Shown piece by piece: positions 16,181 to 24,499 of a stretch of 64,000 nucleotides of DNA. Source of the stretch: Flavobacteriales bacterium. GTDB lineage: Bacteria; Bacteroidota; Bacteroidia; Flavobacteriales_F; PHOS-HE28. Every line of letters starts with the position of its first letter. Within the stretch, counting starts at the first letter, position 1. The notes beneath the pieces were generated by a model. That model had not been told where the DNA came from. It did not search any database and saw nothing but the letters and a program-made list of their open reading frames with translations. The DNA lies in the NCBI GenBank assembly GCA_016705955.1, contig JADJKO010000002.1, positions 124,001 to 188,000 on the forward strand. The letters are read 5' to 3'. Both the position numbers and the translations under genes were made by a program.

Positions 16181-17413
16181 TCAGAGGTACGCTTCATCCG
16201 CAGCGTAGCACGCAGCCAAATGTCCGTATGCTGCGCGGATCCCATCGATGGTCGGCTGCTTGCCGGTGCGCGCCAGGATCCGATCGGCGAGGCAACCGTG
16301 TTCCAGGATGTGGCCGATATGACCGCGAGCGTTCTCGCTGAGATCACCATAGAGTTCCACGAAGAGGTGCTGCCACACCTTGGCCGCGACCATGCTTTCC
16401 TGTTTCATCAGGCCCAACATCAAAAGGTAATCCCGGTTGGTGATCATCATCCGCCCACCTTCCTTGATCGCGCCGAGCATCAGCTGTTGCAGGTCATCGG
16501 ATCCCCACGCACGCTGTAGGTAGTTGCTCACCCAGCGCCCTCGAACCAATGCGCGCAACACGGTGATGATCATCTCGGCGACGGCCATGTTCGCGGACGG
16601 ACTTTCCTGGGTGTCGATCACATGCAGGGTCACTACACTTCTGTCGAAGTTCGCAGTTGCTGCGCGGGAGTTGTACAGCACGGGGTCCAGGAGTCCTGTC
16701 GGATCGTGCGGTGCGAGTGCTTGCGCGATCGGCGCCATGATCACACGGTCGTGTTCCTCGCGATCGAAAACGGGTTCAGGCACGAAGGATCCCATGAGGT
16801 CGGTCAGCCGTTCGTGCGCGTGCAGTTGTGCATGCAACCGGGAGCAACTCGATCCGGTCACCCGCCCTTCGAGGATGGGCGACGCTGCGGCCAGGCTCGG
16901 GATCAAGGGAAGCAGGAGTCGCACTGCCGCATGCAGCTTCCCGAATTCACTGTCCTTCCCGAAGTGGATACCCAGATGCAGGCCCTGACTGTTGCTCCAG
17001 CCATGTTGAGCACACCCGAACAACTCATCGCAGATCCTACGCACTTCAGGCGTGAGGGCTTCACCCACGCTTCCATGACGTGCCGGATCGTAGAAGGGAT
17101 GTGCTCCTCCGGGAAGGATGACCGCCTTGGCAGTATCCAACGCGGGAGCCCACGCATTGCGGAGGTTCACCAGCTTCCGCCCCCACTTGGAAGGGCGCCT
17201 CATCACCTTGGTGTTCCGCACTCCGAGGCCATGCCCCGCGATACCGGGGATCACCTCCAGATCCCTCCGGGCGGGATCCTCATCTGCAAGGGTCGGTTCC
17301 AAAAGCGCTTTGGGAACCGGCTGCACGTCGAATGAACCACTGTGTACCACGGCTAGGTCCACGATGAATCCGTAGGCATCGAACAGGGCGGGTGGTCGCT
17401 TTTGCTCGGTCAT
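16181..17413 (-). CDS. GCS2-like carboxylate-amine ligase family protein
   Basis: A cytoplasmic protein (410 aa) of the glutamate-cysteine ligase GCS2/YbdK superfamily. Recognisable blocks are the SNSQGLHLGIHFG strand, LLPLIPSLAAASPILEGR, and YNSRAATANFDRSVVTLHVIDTQESPSANMAV, which matches the conserved arginine and metal/substrate region. YbdK enzymes ligate glutamate to cysteine or other amines using ATP. The substrate here is not known, and the N-terminal EEE metal motif of classical members is diverged (AYGFIVDLAV). Start 17413 (MTEQKRPP) is preferred over the earlier 17548: it follows a GACCTTTG box at 17427-17434 and avoids overlapping the divergent peptidase gene. Confidence 0.72.
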   Translation of the reverse strand: MTEQKRPPALFDAYGFIVDLAVVHSGSFDVQPVPKALLEPTLADEDPARRDLEVIPGIAGHGLGVRNTKVMRRPSKWGRKLVNLRNAWAPALDTAKAVILPGGAHPFYDPARHGSVGEALTPEVRRICDELFGCAQHGWSNSQGLHLGIHFGKDSEFGKLHAAVRLLLPLIPSLAAASPILEGRVTGSSCSRLHAQLHAHERLTDLMGSFVPEPVFDREEHDRVIMAPIAQALAPHDPTGLLDPVLYNSRAATANFDRSVVTLHVIDTQESPSANMAVAEMIITVLRALVRGRWVSNYLQRAWGSDDLQQLMLGAIKEGGRMMITNRDYLLMLGLMKQESMVAAKVWQHLFVELYGDLSENARGHIGHILEHGCLADRILARTGKQPTIDGIRAAYGHLAACYAADEAYL

Positions 17414-17426
17414 GAGGTGGTGTTCG

Positions 17427-17434
17427 CAAAGGTC
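17427..17434 (-). promoter_or_regulatory. Putative -7 promoter box for the GCS2-like gene
   Basis: GACCTTTG on the minus strand, 13 bases before the ATG at 17413, in a 133-base divergent intergenic region. It matches the last six positions of TAnnTTTG. Confidence 0.3.
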
Positions 17435-17546
17435 GGTTTTGTGGGGGAACCGGTTCCTTTGGCCGAATGGTTGATAAGGAATCGGGCTTTCCAGTGGGAT
17501 CGACCACACCGATCCGATAATTTGCCGTCGCGTCAAACGCAGGCCC

Positions 17547-20504
17547 ATGCTCCGATATCTACCATTCTTCCTGTTCCCGGCAATTCTTAACGCTCAAGGG
17601 CAAGGCACCATTGCGGACCGGATCCAGCGTAGTGCAGCTGAAGGCAAGCGCTTCCAACCCGTCGAACTCTTCCAGGTGGTGGAGGCCGACCCGGCCGCGG
17701 TGGCCCTCTGGAGCGATGCCTGCACGAAAGCAACCGTCCTGGATCTGGACCGTTCGGCGGTGCGCGTGGTATTGGGTTCACGACCTGAACGCATCGCGTT
17801 GAGCATTCCGGATCCCGCAGGTATCCGTGTCCTTGATCTGGAGCGCGTGGAGATCACCGCCCCCGGATTCGTGGTGCGTGTTTCCTCCACGGGTGGAACG
17901 GTCCCGGTTCCTGAAGGCATTCATTATCGAGGGATGATCCGCGGAGTGCCGGGTTCGTTGGTGGCGATCAGCATCTTCGAGGAGGAGGTGATGGGGTTGA
18001 TCGGTGATCCCAGCGATGATATCGTGCTTGGTCGCTTGGCCGGAGACGCGGAAGGACGACATATCCTGTACCGGGAAGGCGACCTGCGCGGTACGCCGAA
18101 CATGACCTGTGGCACTTCTGACCAGGGTCCTGCATATGACCAGAAGGAGATACGACCCGAAGGGAATGCAAAGACGATCCGCTGTGTGAACCTGTACTGG
18201 GAGTCGGCCTACGATCTTTTCCAGAACAAGGGCAGCGTGGTGAATGTCACCACGTATCTAACGGGCCTTTTCAACCAGATGGCAACGTTGTATGCTAACG
18301 ACAACGTGCAAGTGGTGTTGAGCGAGATCTACGTCTGGAACACCCCCAGTCCGTACGATGCCACCAGCAGTAGCGGACGCTTGAACCAGTTCGGCTCTAC
18401 GCGCACGAGCTTCAACGGTGACCTCGCACACCTGATCGATCTCGGCGGTTACGGTGGTGTTGCGTGGCTGGGTTCGTTATGTGGTGGAACGAGTTCGCGC
18501 ATGGCGTACAGCGGGATCAATACGACCTACTCGAGTGTACCGACCTACAGTTGGAGCGCTGAAGTGGTGACCCATGAGACCGGGCATAATCTGGGGAGCC
18601 GGCATACGCATGCGTGCGCATGGAACGGGGACAACACCGCGATCGATGGCTGCGGGCCAGCGGCCGGATACTCGGAAGGGTCCTGCCCGGCAGGCCCTGT
18701 TCCAACCAGTTCGGTTGGCGGCACCATCATGAGCTATTGCCATCTGGTCAGTTCGATCAAGTTCGCCAATGGATTCGGTCCACAACCGAAGGCCGTGATC
18801 GTGAGTCGTGTGAACAGTGCGAGCTGCCTCAATACCTGCGGAACGAGTTGCGATCCCCCCGAACCCCTCAGCACGAGCAATCTCAACGCGACCACTGTCA
18901 CTCTTACATGGGCCAACTTCGGCGTGCCGAGCTACTCACTTCAATGGCGAACAAGCCCAAGTGGAGGATGGAACACAGTGAGCGGGATCCTCGTGAACAA
19001 CTATGCGCTCACCGGACTGACGCAGAGCACGGCCTATGATCTCCGGGTCCTCAGCGTGTGTGCCGCAGCTAGTTCCGCGTATTCCGCGATCTACACGTTC
19101 ACCACTCCAGTGCCCTGCCCGGATTCCTTGGAACCGAACAACAGCACAGGTGCAGCGCCCTTGGTCACGCTTCCGGCATCGATCAATGCACTGATCGCTT
19201 CGAGCGGTGATGCCGACTACTACCGCTTCACACTCACGGCAACGAGCACAGTGAACATCTACTTGAGCAACGTGGCAGCGGACTACGACCTGCGCTTGCT
19301 GAACAGCAGCGGAACACAGATCGCTACCTCAGGGAATAGTGGAACGAGTTCCGAGTACATCAACTATCCGAGTGCCGCAGCAGGGACGTATTACGTGCAT
19401 GTGTATGGGTATAGTGGTGCGTTCAATGCATCACAGTGCTACTACCTCAGCATCTCCGCCTACGTGGCCTGCGCAGTGCCGCAAGGGGTGCAGGTATCCG
19501 GCATCACCTACAATTCCGCTGGCGTGTCGTGGGTGGCACAACCCGGAGGCAGTATGTACGACCTCCGTTGGAAACCGACCAGCAGTGGAACTTGGACGGA
19601 CGTCTTCGCCCTCGCGACCAATTCGTACAACCTCGCAGGCTTGAGCCCGCTGACGAGCTACGATGTGCAGGTGCGTGCTGCGTGCCAGGGAGGGACGCAA
19701 GGAGGTGTCTCCGATTACACGCCGACCACCACATTCACCACGTTGGAAGCGCCGTGTGATGTGGTGCCGCGGACCGTGCTCGCCGCGCGCTTGTATCTGG
19801 ATGGTGCCTATCGGTCGGCCAACGGCCTTATGGTCGACAGTCTTCGGATGTTGAACCAGATCCCACTAACCGAACCCTACACGGCCATGGGGCGCGTGAT
19901 CACTGGTCCAACCACGACCACGGCGATCGTCCTCGGTGCCACCGGTAACAACGCTCCGGTGGATTGGGTGTTGGTGGAACTGCGTGCGAACACCTCACCG
20001 TATTCCGTCCTCGAATCACGCGTAGGCCTCGTGCAGCGCGATGGTGATGTCGTCGCTCCCGATGGCGTTTCTCCGCTCGGTTTCTGTGAGGATCCCGGAA
20101 CGTATCGGATCGCGGTGAGGCATCGGAATCACTTGGGTTGTATGACGGCGAACGGATTCATACTGAGCGGGACCGCCACTTCCGTGGATCTCACGAGCAG
20201 CGGTACTTCGACCTACGGAACGAATGCTCGCCGTACGGTGGGTGCAGTGCGAACGTTATGGAGCGGCAATGTGATACCCGACGCCGAACTGAAATACACT
20301 GGCGGGACCAATGATCGCGATCCCATACTTCAAGCCATCGGCGGAAGCGCGCCAACCAATGTGGTGCTTGGTAACTATGCGGCGAGTGACGTCAACATGG
20401 ATGGCCGCATCAAGTATGTGGGACAGGACAATGATCGCGATCCGATCCTGACCAACGTGGGCGGTAGCATACCAACGAATACGATCCTTGAGCAATTGCC
20501 GTAG
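17547..20504 (+). CDS. Secreted reprolysin-like (M12B) metallopeptidase with FN3, PPC and a dockerin-like C-terminal module
   Basis: A 985-aa exported protease. A signal peptide (1-16, LFPAILNAQ) is followed by a propeptide. The metzincin catalytic domain has H343, E344, H347 and H353 in HETGHNLGSRHTH and the Met-turn GGTIMSYC. Two fibronectin type III domains (about 430-520 and 640-735; TVTLTWANFG, AYDLRVLSVC, SYDVQVRAAC) flank a pre-peptidase C-terminal (PPC) domain (about 525-630; DSLEPNNSTGAAPLV, DADYYRFTL). The last about 244 residues form the module described separately at 19770-20504, which contains DVNMDGRIKY. There is no canonical type A or type B T9SS domain. The predicted role is extracellular proteolysis. 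Confidence 0.88.
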   Translation: MLRYLPFFLFPAILNAQGQGTIADRIQRSAAEGKRFQPVELFQVVEADPAAVALWSDACTKATVLDLDRSAVRVVLGSRPERIALSIPDPAGIRVLDLERVEITAPGFVVRVSSTGGTVPVPEGIHYRGMIRGVPGSLVAISIFEEEVMGLIGDPSDDIVLGRLAGDAEGRHILYREGDLRGTPNMTCGTSDQGPAYDQKEIRPEGNAKTIRCVNLYWESAYDLFQNKGSVVNVTTYLTGLFNQMATLYANDNVQVVLSEIYVWNTPSPYDATSSSGRLNQFGSTRTSFNGDLAHLIDLGGYGGVAWLGSLCGGTSSRMAYSGINTTYSSVPTYSWSAEVVTHETGHNLGSRHTHACAWNGDNTAIDGCGPAAGYSEGSCPAGPVPTSSVGGTIMSYCHLVSSIKFANGFGPQPKAVIVSRVNSASCLNTCGTSCDPPEPLSTSNLNATTVTLTWANFGVPSYSLQWRTSPSGGWNTVSGILVNNYALTGLTQSTAYDLRVLSVCAAASSAYSAIYTFTTPVPCPDSLEPNNSTGAAPLVTLPASINALIASSGDADYYRFTLTATSTVNIYLSNVAADYDLRLLNSSGTQIATSGNSGTSSEYINYPSAAAGTYYVHVYGYSGAFNASQCYYLSISAYVACAVPQGVQVSGITYNSAGVSWVAQPGGSMYDLRWKPTSSGTWTDVFALATNSYNLAGLSPLTSYDVQVRAACQGGTQGGVSDYTPTTTFTTLEAPCDVVPRTVLAARLYLDGAYRSANGLMVDSLRMLNQIPLTEPYTAMGRVITGPTTTTAIVLGATGNNAPVDWVLVELRANTSPYSVLESRVGLVQRDGDVVAPDGVSPLGFCEDPGTYRIAVRHRNHLGCMTANGFILSGTATSVDLTSSGTSTYGTNARRTVGAVRTLWSGNVIPDAELKYTGGTNDRDPILQAIGGSAPTNVVLGNYAASDVNMDGRIKYVGQDNDRDPILTNVGGSIPTNTILEQLP
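19770..20504 (+). other. C-terminal module shared with the protein at 58819-61107
   Basis: Encodes residues about 742-985 of the reprolysin-like peptidase. Shared landmarks with the other protein: an opening strand (LAARLYLDG versus SARVFLEG), IPLTEPYTAM, VDWVLVELRA versus VDWVILELRA, LVQRDGD, DGVSPL versus DGVSPV, YRIAVRHRNHLG versus LRIAVTHRNHLG, then two copies of (K/S)Y-x-G-x-x-NDRDPIL-x2-(I/V)GGS-x-PTN separated by DVNMDG. The D-x-N-x-DG-x-(I/V) pattern resembles a dockerin or EF-hand calcium loop. I know no named family for the whole module. Confidence 0.7.
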
Positions 20505-20524
20505 TGGTACACCGGTTCGTTCCT

Positions 20525-21304
20525 TCAAGGCAACGGATCCGCAAGTAGGAGCTCCGGATATTCGAAGGGATCACTTGCGCCTTCGGCGTTACCGGTTCCT
20601 CCCTTACCCAACAGCGGCCGTACCGAATGGGCGACCATCGCATCCGCAGGGAACGGTTTGATCAATGCCTTGATGGCTTCTTCATCGGAGGTGTTGTTGA
20701 TCGGTGCGAGCCATCGGTCCTCATCAGCCTCGGACAGGATCACCGGCATGCGCGGCCCATCGGCCTTCGGGTTGTTGTGGATCCGCTTCATCAGTTCGTT
20801 CCCTTCGGTGGTCACGATGCTGAAGGTGTGCTTGCTCTCGCCGCTCTCTTTGTCCTTCCATTCCTCCCACAGTCCTGCCAACGCGAACTGTGGGCGGTCC
20901 TTCAGGTGAATGAAGTACGGGTAGGTCTTCTTCCCGAAGTGGTGGTGCTCATAGAATCCTTCCACGAAGACGATGCAGCGTTTCTTCTGCGCTGAGTTGC
21001 GGAAGGCGGGCTTCTCGAAGATGCTTTCCCCCCGCGCGTTCAGTGTTTGGTTCCACAACTGCTTGCCTTGCACATCATCCTTCACCCAGGCCGGGATCAA
21101 ACCCCAAAGGGCAAGTTGCGGCTCTCGCGGCTCGGCATCGGTGTACACGACCAGCTTCGGATGCGTGAACCCATTGCCATAGTGCAGGTCGAATTCCGGG
21201 AAGGGATCCAGCAGCTTCGCCAGCTTCTCCGCAGCTTCCTTGTTCCCTCGGCTCTTTGCGATCCGAAGGGACATCTCTGTACGCGCTTTCACTCCGTAAC
21301 ACAT
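20525..21304 (-). CDS. SOS response-associated peptidase (SRAP/YedK/HMCES family)
   Basis: A 259-aa SRAP-domain protein that forms a covalent thiazolidine cross-link with abasic sites in single-stranded DNA. The true start is the ATG at 21304, since the family requires the initiator Met to be removed to expose catalytic Cys2 (MCYGVKAR). Other family motifs are WNQTLNARGESIFEKPAFR, CIVFVEGFYEH (catalytic Glu), FALAGLWEEWKD and RMPVILSEAD. The catalytic His before RMP is displaced: IHNNPKADGPRMPVIL has the His nine residues upstream of the Arg, which looks like a short insertion. The gene diverges from the damaged LigT-like gene. Confidence 0.9.
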   Translation of the reverse strand: MCYGVKARTEMSLRIAKSRGNKEAAEKLAKLLDPFPEFDLHYGNGFTHPKLVVYTDAEPREPQLALWGLIPAWVKDDVQGKQLWNQTLNARGESIFEKPAFRNSAQKKRCIVFVEGFYEHHHFGKKTYPYFIHLKDRPQFALAGLWEEWKDKESGESKHTFSIVTTEGNELMKRIHNNPKADGPRMPVILSEADEDRWLAPINNTSDEEAIKALIKPFPADAMVAHSVRPLLGKGGTGNAEGASDPFEYPELLLADPLP

Positions 21305-21359
21305 TCCTGCTCGTTCTCCCGCATAATGTAAAGTCGTGCCGTTGCTTTGCGTGTTCCTG

Positions 21360-21904
21360 ATGAAAGCCACGCACCGTTACCTGCTTGTCATCAAACCTTC
21401 TCCGGAAGTATCCGCTGCGGTATCGGCTCTGCGCGAGCGGCTGTTCGCGCGGATCGGATCATTCGGCGGTCTGAAGTGATCCCGCACATCACGCTCTTCT
21501 TCGCGGATCTCGACCTGGAAGCTGCAGAGCCGATCATGGACGCGATCGACTCGGGGATCACCGGTCAACAAACATTCGACTTGCGATACAAGGGCATCAC
21601 ACACTTTCCGGACAAGCGCACGATATACATCGACCCATTGGAGAAGGAGGCCATCGCTGCGCTGCGCAGTCCCATCATTCAGGCCTTGAATGATCAAAGC
21701 GCCCTTCGAGATCATATCCGGGAAACGGATCATCCCCACCTCTCCATTGCGGCTGGATTGAAACCGGCCCAATTCGATGAGGCATGGTCGACCCTTGCGC
21801 CGCACGAATTCAGTGCTGCACACCGCGTGGCTGAAGTGTTGCTCCTTCGTAGGGAGCTTTCATCTGGTGCTGCGTATGTAGAACTTCGGTCGTTCGCCGG
21901 GTGA
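21360..21904 (+). pseudogene. 2'-5' RNA ligase (LigT)-like gene with a -1 frameshift
   Basis: The ATG at 21360 opens MKATHRYLLVIKPSPE, a normal LigT-family start, and runs 39 codons to a TGA at 21477. The family's next strand, VIPHITLFF (first HxT motif), continues from 21476 in the -1 frame through HPHLSIAAG (second HxS motif) to a stop at 21904. Joined, the two parts give about 181 residues of a complete two-motif phosphoesterase. Restoring one base near 21474-21477 (a G after AAG) would make a single frame. There is no slippery heptamer, so a real mutation or a sequencing error is more likely than programmed frameshifting. Relatives hydrolyse or form 2'-5' RNA bonds or act as cyclic phosphodiesterases. 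Confidence 0.8.
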
Positions 21905-22074
21905 CCGCCGTTGTATCCGCCATTACAGGTGGAACCCGACTTGGGTTGGGTCCCGATCGGGCAACTGTTCTGCCTGCATCGGTGTCCTATTCAACGTCCA
22001 CTGGTTGGAAGTTCGCCCATATCGGGCCATGCCGTTCACTGGTGGAATTACCTTGCCTCCGATCCAAATAGCCC

Positions 22075-24042
22075 ATGAAAACCACATTACCCTTCGTCCT
22101 CGGTCTCACTCTTCTCTGCTCGGATTCGTTCGGTCAGGGCACATGCGATTCCGCGTTGCCGATCAGTCCCGGGATCTACACGGTGCCCGCTCTCACAGGT
22201 GAGGCACCGACGCTTTTCTGCGTGGGTGGCGGTACACCGGCTGCTGGCGCGTGGTACCAGTACACGCCGATACAGGACACCACGGTGAACCTCACCACCG
22301 ATGTTCTTGGCTATCCGAATGTGGACACGCGTTTCCATGTGTACAGCGGGGTTTGCGACGCGTTGGTGTGTGTTTCGGGGGATGATGACTCCGGTCCGAA
22401 CTACTCCTCCATCGCCACTTTCAATGTTTCCGGTGGGGTCACCTACACGATCGCTTTCGACAGCTATTGGACGGCCAGTGGTTTCACCTTCCAATTGACG
22501 GAGTTGGATCAGCCCGGTCCACCCACGGGAATGGTCTCCTTCACCCCCACGCCGATACCGGGGATGAGCGGGATCATGGGTTTCGTGGACATGAACAATG
22601 ATGGTCGGGATGATGCCATTGCTCCGGGCCAGAACCTCTTCAATATCGCCTACCAACAAGTGGCACCAGGGTTCACTATGACGACCTACCCCACCACGCC
22701 TGCGGACAACACCGCATCTTGGAGCTTCGCCATCGGCGATTGGGACAGCAATGGGTACCGCGACCTGCTCTATGGTGGCGGCAGCGGTGCCACTTTCATG
22801 AAAGCGAATGGCGATGGAACCGCATACACGGAGATCAGCTTTCCGCAATACATCTTCTGCCAACGAACCAATTTCGTGGATGTGAACAACGACGGTCATC
22901 TGGATGCCTTCAGCTGCCATGATGTCGATGCGAACGTGGCTTTCATCAACGACGGTAACGGCAACCTCGTCTTCACCCAAGGAGGTTATGGCACCACCTG
23001 CGGGAACTACGGTTCCATCTGGACGGACTATGATAACGACGGCCTCGTGGACCTCTTCATAGCGAAGTGCGGTTGCGATCCGGTGGATCTGCTCATGCAC
23101 AACAACGACAACGGTTCGTTCTTGAACGTGGCGCCAGCGTTGGGCCTCGCGGATAGTCACCAGAGCTGGAGCAGCGCTTGGGGCGATTTCGATAACGATG
23201 GCGACATGGATGTGCTCATCGGCGCGAGCTCCAGTGGTTACCACAAGCTCATGCGCAACAACGGCGATGGCACGTTTACGAACGTGACCGCGGGATCCGG
23301 CATGGACACCTTCGGTGGTCAAAGCATCGAGTGGACCACTCACGACTTCAACAACGATGGTTGGCTGGACATCCTCGGCGGTGGTGCCATGCACTACAAC
23401 AACGGGAACATGACCTTCAGCCACGATGCCACCGCACCGGCCAACCACGCCATCGGCGACATGAACAACGATGGCTTCCTGGATATCGGAACATCCGCCA
23501 CCTATTACCGCAACAACGGCAACGGCAACAACTGGATCCGGATCAACCCGCAGGGCATCACTGCCAATAGGGATGCGATCGGCGCGCGTGTGGAGGTGAC
23601 CAGCGATCTCGGTACGCAGATCCGTGATATCCGCAGCGGCGATGGCTTCCGTTACATGAGCTTCATCGGTGCACACTTCGGTCTTGGTTCGGATGAGACC
23701 GTGCAACAAGTCGTGGTGAAGTGGCCCGATGGAACACAGGACGTGATCGAGAACCCCGCGATCAACACGGTGCATGGTTTGATCCAAGGTGTATCCACTG
23801 GCGTTGCCGTTCAAACCGAAGTAGGCCTCACCATCGCCCCGAATCCGGTTTCCGATGTGCTCATGATCAGCGGCGTTCCACAGAATACTTCCGCGCAGGT
23901 GATCGATGCCACAGGAAAGCTTGTGCTCCAGGAGCGCACGCAGGGTGGTCGATTGCACGTAGGTGCATTGCCCGCAGGTGTTTACCAATTGATCCTCACC
24001 GATCAGGAGGGAGTGCATCACGCACGCTTCACCAAACAATAG
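22075..24042 (+). CDS. FG-GAP/VCBS repeat protein with ASPIC/UnbV and T9SS type A domains
   Basis: A secreted 655-aa protein. A signal peptide ends at SFGQ (about residue 22). An N-terminal jelly-roll-like domain (about 25-145; TRFHVYSGVCDALVCVSGDDDSG) is followed by FG-GAP/VCBS beta-propeller repeats (about 150-480) with repeated D-x-(D/N)-N-DG-x-x-D calcium loops such as VDMNNDGRDD, VDVNNDGHLD and YDNDGLVDLF. Then comes an ASPIC/UnbV domain (about 485-565; IGARVEVTSDLGTQIRDI, HFGLGSDETVQQVVVKWPDG). The last about 75 residues are a type A sorting domain (APNPVSDVLMI, LPAGVYQLIL). It probably acts as a calcium-dependent surface binding protein. No enzyme domain is seen. A 4-base gap separates it from the TfoX-N gene. 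Confidence 0.9.
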   Translation: MKTTLPFVLGLTLLCSDSFGQGTCDSALPISPGIYTVPALTGEAPTLFCVGGGTPAAGAWYQYTPIQDTTVNLTTDVLGYPNVDTRFHVYSGVCDALVCVSGDDDSGPNYSSIATFNVSGGVTYTIAFDSYWTASGFTFQLTELDQPGPPTGMVSFTPTPIPGMSGIMGFVDMNNDGRDDAIAPGQNLFNIAYQQVAPGFTMTTYPTTPADNTASWSFAIGDWDSNGYRDLLYGGGSGATFMKANGDGTAYTEISFPQYIFCQRTNFVDVNNDGHLDAFSCHDVDANVAFINDGNGNLVFTQGGYGTTCGNYGSIWTDYDNDGLVDLFIAKCGCDPVDLLMHNNDNGSFLNVAPALGLADSHQSWSSAWGDFDNDGDMDVLIGASSSGYHKLMRNNGDGTFTNVTAGSGMDTFGGQSIEWTTHDFNNDGWLDILGGGAMHYNNGNMTFSHDATAPANHAIGDMNNDGFLDIGTSATYYRNNGNGNNWIRINPQGITANRDAIGARVEVTSDLGTQIRDIRSGDGFRYMSFIGAHFGLGSDETVQQVVVKWPDGTQDVIENPAINTVHGLIQGVSTGVAVQTEVGLTIAPNPVSDVLMISGVPQNTSAQVIDATGKLVLQERTQGGRLHVGALPAGVYQLILTDQEGVHHARFTKQ

Positions 24043-24046
24043 GTGG

Positions 24047-24469
24047 ATGGCGCACGATCCGTTCCTGGAACAACGGCTCGCGGACGCATTGGCGGATTTG
24101 GGAACCAAAGCCGAACCGAAGAAGATGTTCGGTGGGGTGGCCTTCATGATCCGTGGCAACATGGCCGTGGGGATCACGAACAAGAGCCAATACATGGTCC
24201 GCTTCAACCCGGTACGGCACGCCGAGATCGCGAATTGGCCTGGTGCATTGCCGATGACCTATGGCAAAGGCGACATGAAAGGCTTTCTCTTCGTGGATCC
24301 GGATGTGGTCTCCGATCGACGGTCCTTGGACAAGTGGGTGAAGCTGGCGTTGGAGCATGTGGCCACCTTGCCGACGAAGGCGTTGAATACGGCTGGAACG
24401 AAGAAGGCCGCAGCGAAAGCCCCTGCAAAGGCTGCGAAGAAGAAGGCGGCACGAAAGGTGAAAGGCTGA
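24047..24469 (+). CDS. TfoX/Sxy N-terminal domain protein with Lys/Ala-rich tail
   Basis: A 140-aa protein made of one TfoX_N domain (about 1-105; KKMFGGVAFMIRGNMAVGI, PMTYGKGDMKGFLFVD, LDKWVKLALEHVATLP) and a tail of about 30 residues rich in Lys and Ala (KKAAAKAPAKAAKKKAARK) like a histone H1 C-terminus. TfoX/Sxy controls competence in gamma-proteobacteria, but stand-alone TfoX_N proteins are widespread and of unknown function. The tail suggests nucleic-acid binding; that is inference. It starts four bases after the FG-GAP gene stop, so the two may be cotranscribed although their roles look unrelated. Confidence 0.85.
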   Translation: MAHDPFLEQRLADALADLGTKAEPKKMFGGVAFMIRGNMAVGITNKSQYMVRFNPVRHAEIANWPGALPMTYGKGDMKGFLFVDPDVVSDRRSLDKWVKLALEHVATLPTKALNTAGTKKAAAKAPAKAAKKKAARKVKG

Positions 24470-24475
24470 TCTTTG
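24468..24475 (+). promoter_or_regulatory. Putative -7 promoter box for the lamin-tail gene
   Basis: GATCTTTG overlapping the TfoX-N stop codon, 24 bases before the ATG at 24500. It is the same octamer as at 11281-11288. Confidence 0.3.
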
Positions 24476-24499
24476 GCCACTACGATCATCCCAGTGAAC

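Noticed and set aside
21470..21482. Programmed -1 ribosomal frameshift in the LigT-like gene
   Set aside because: There is no X-XXY-YYZ slippery heptamer and no obvious downstream pseudoknot; a single missing base explains it more simply.
22087..24207. 706-codon minus-strand open frame
   Set aside because: Antisense to the FG-GAP protein gene; the open frame results from GC-rich third positions and the product is Val/His/Ile-rich without domains.
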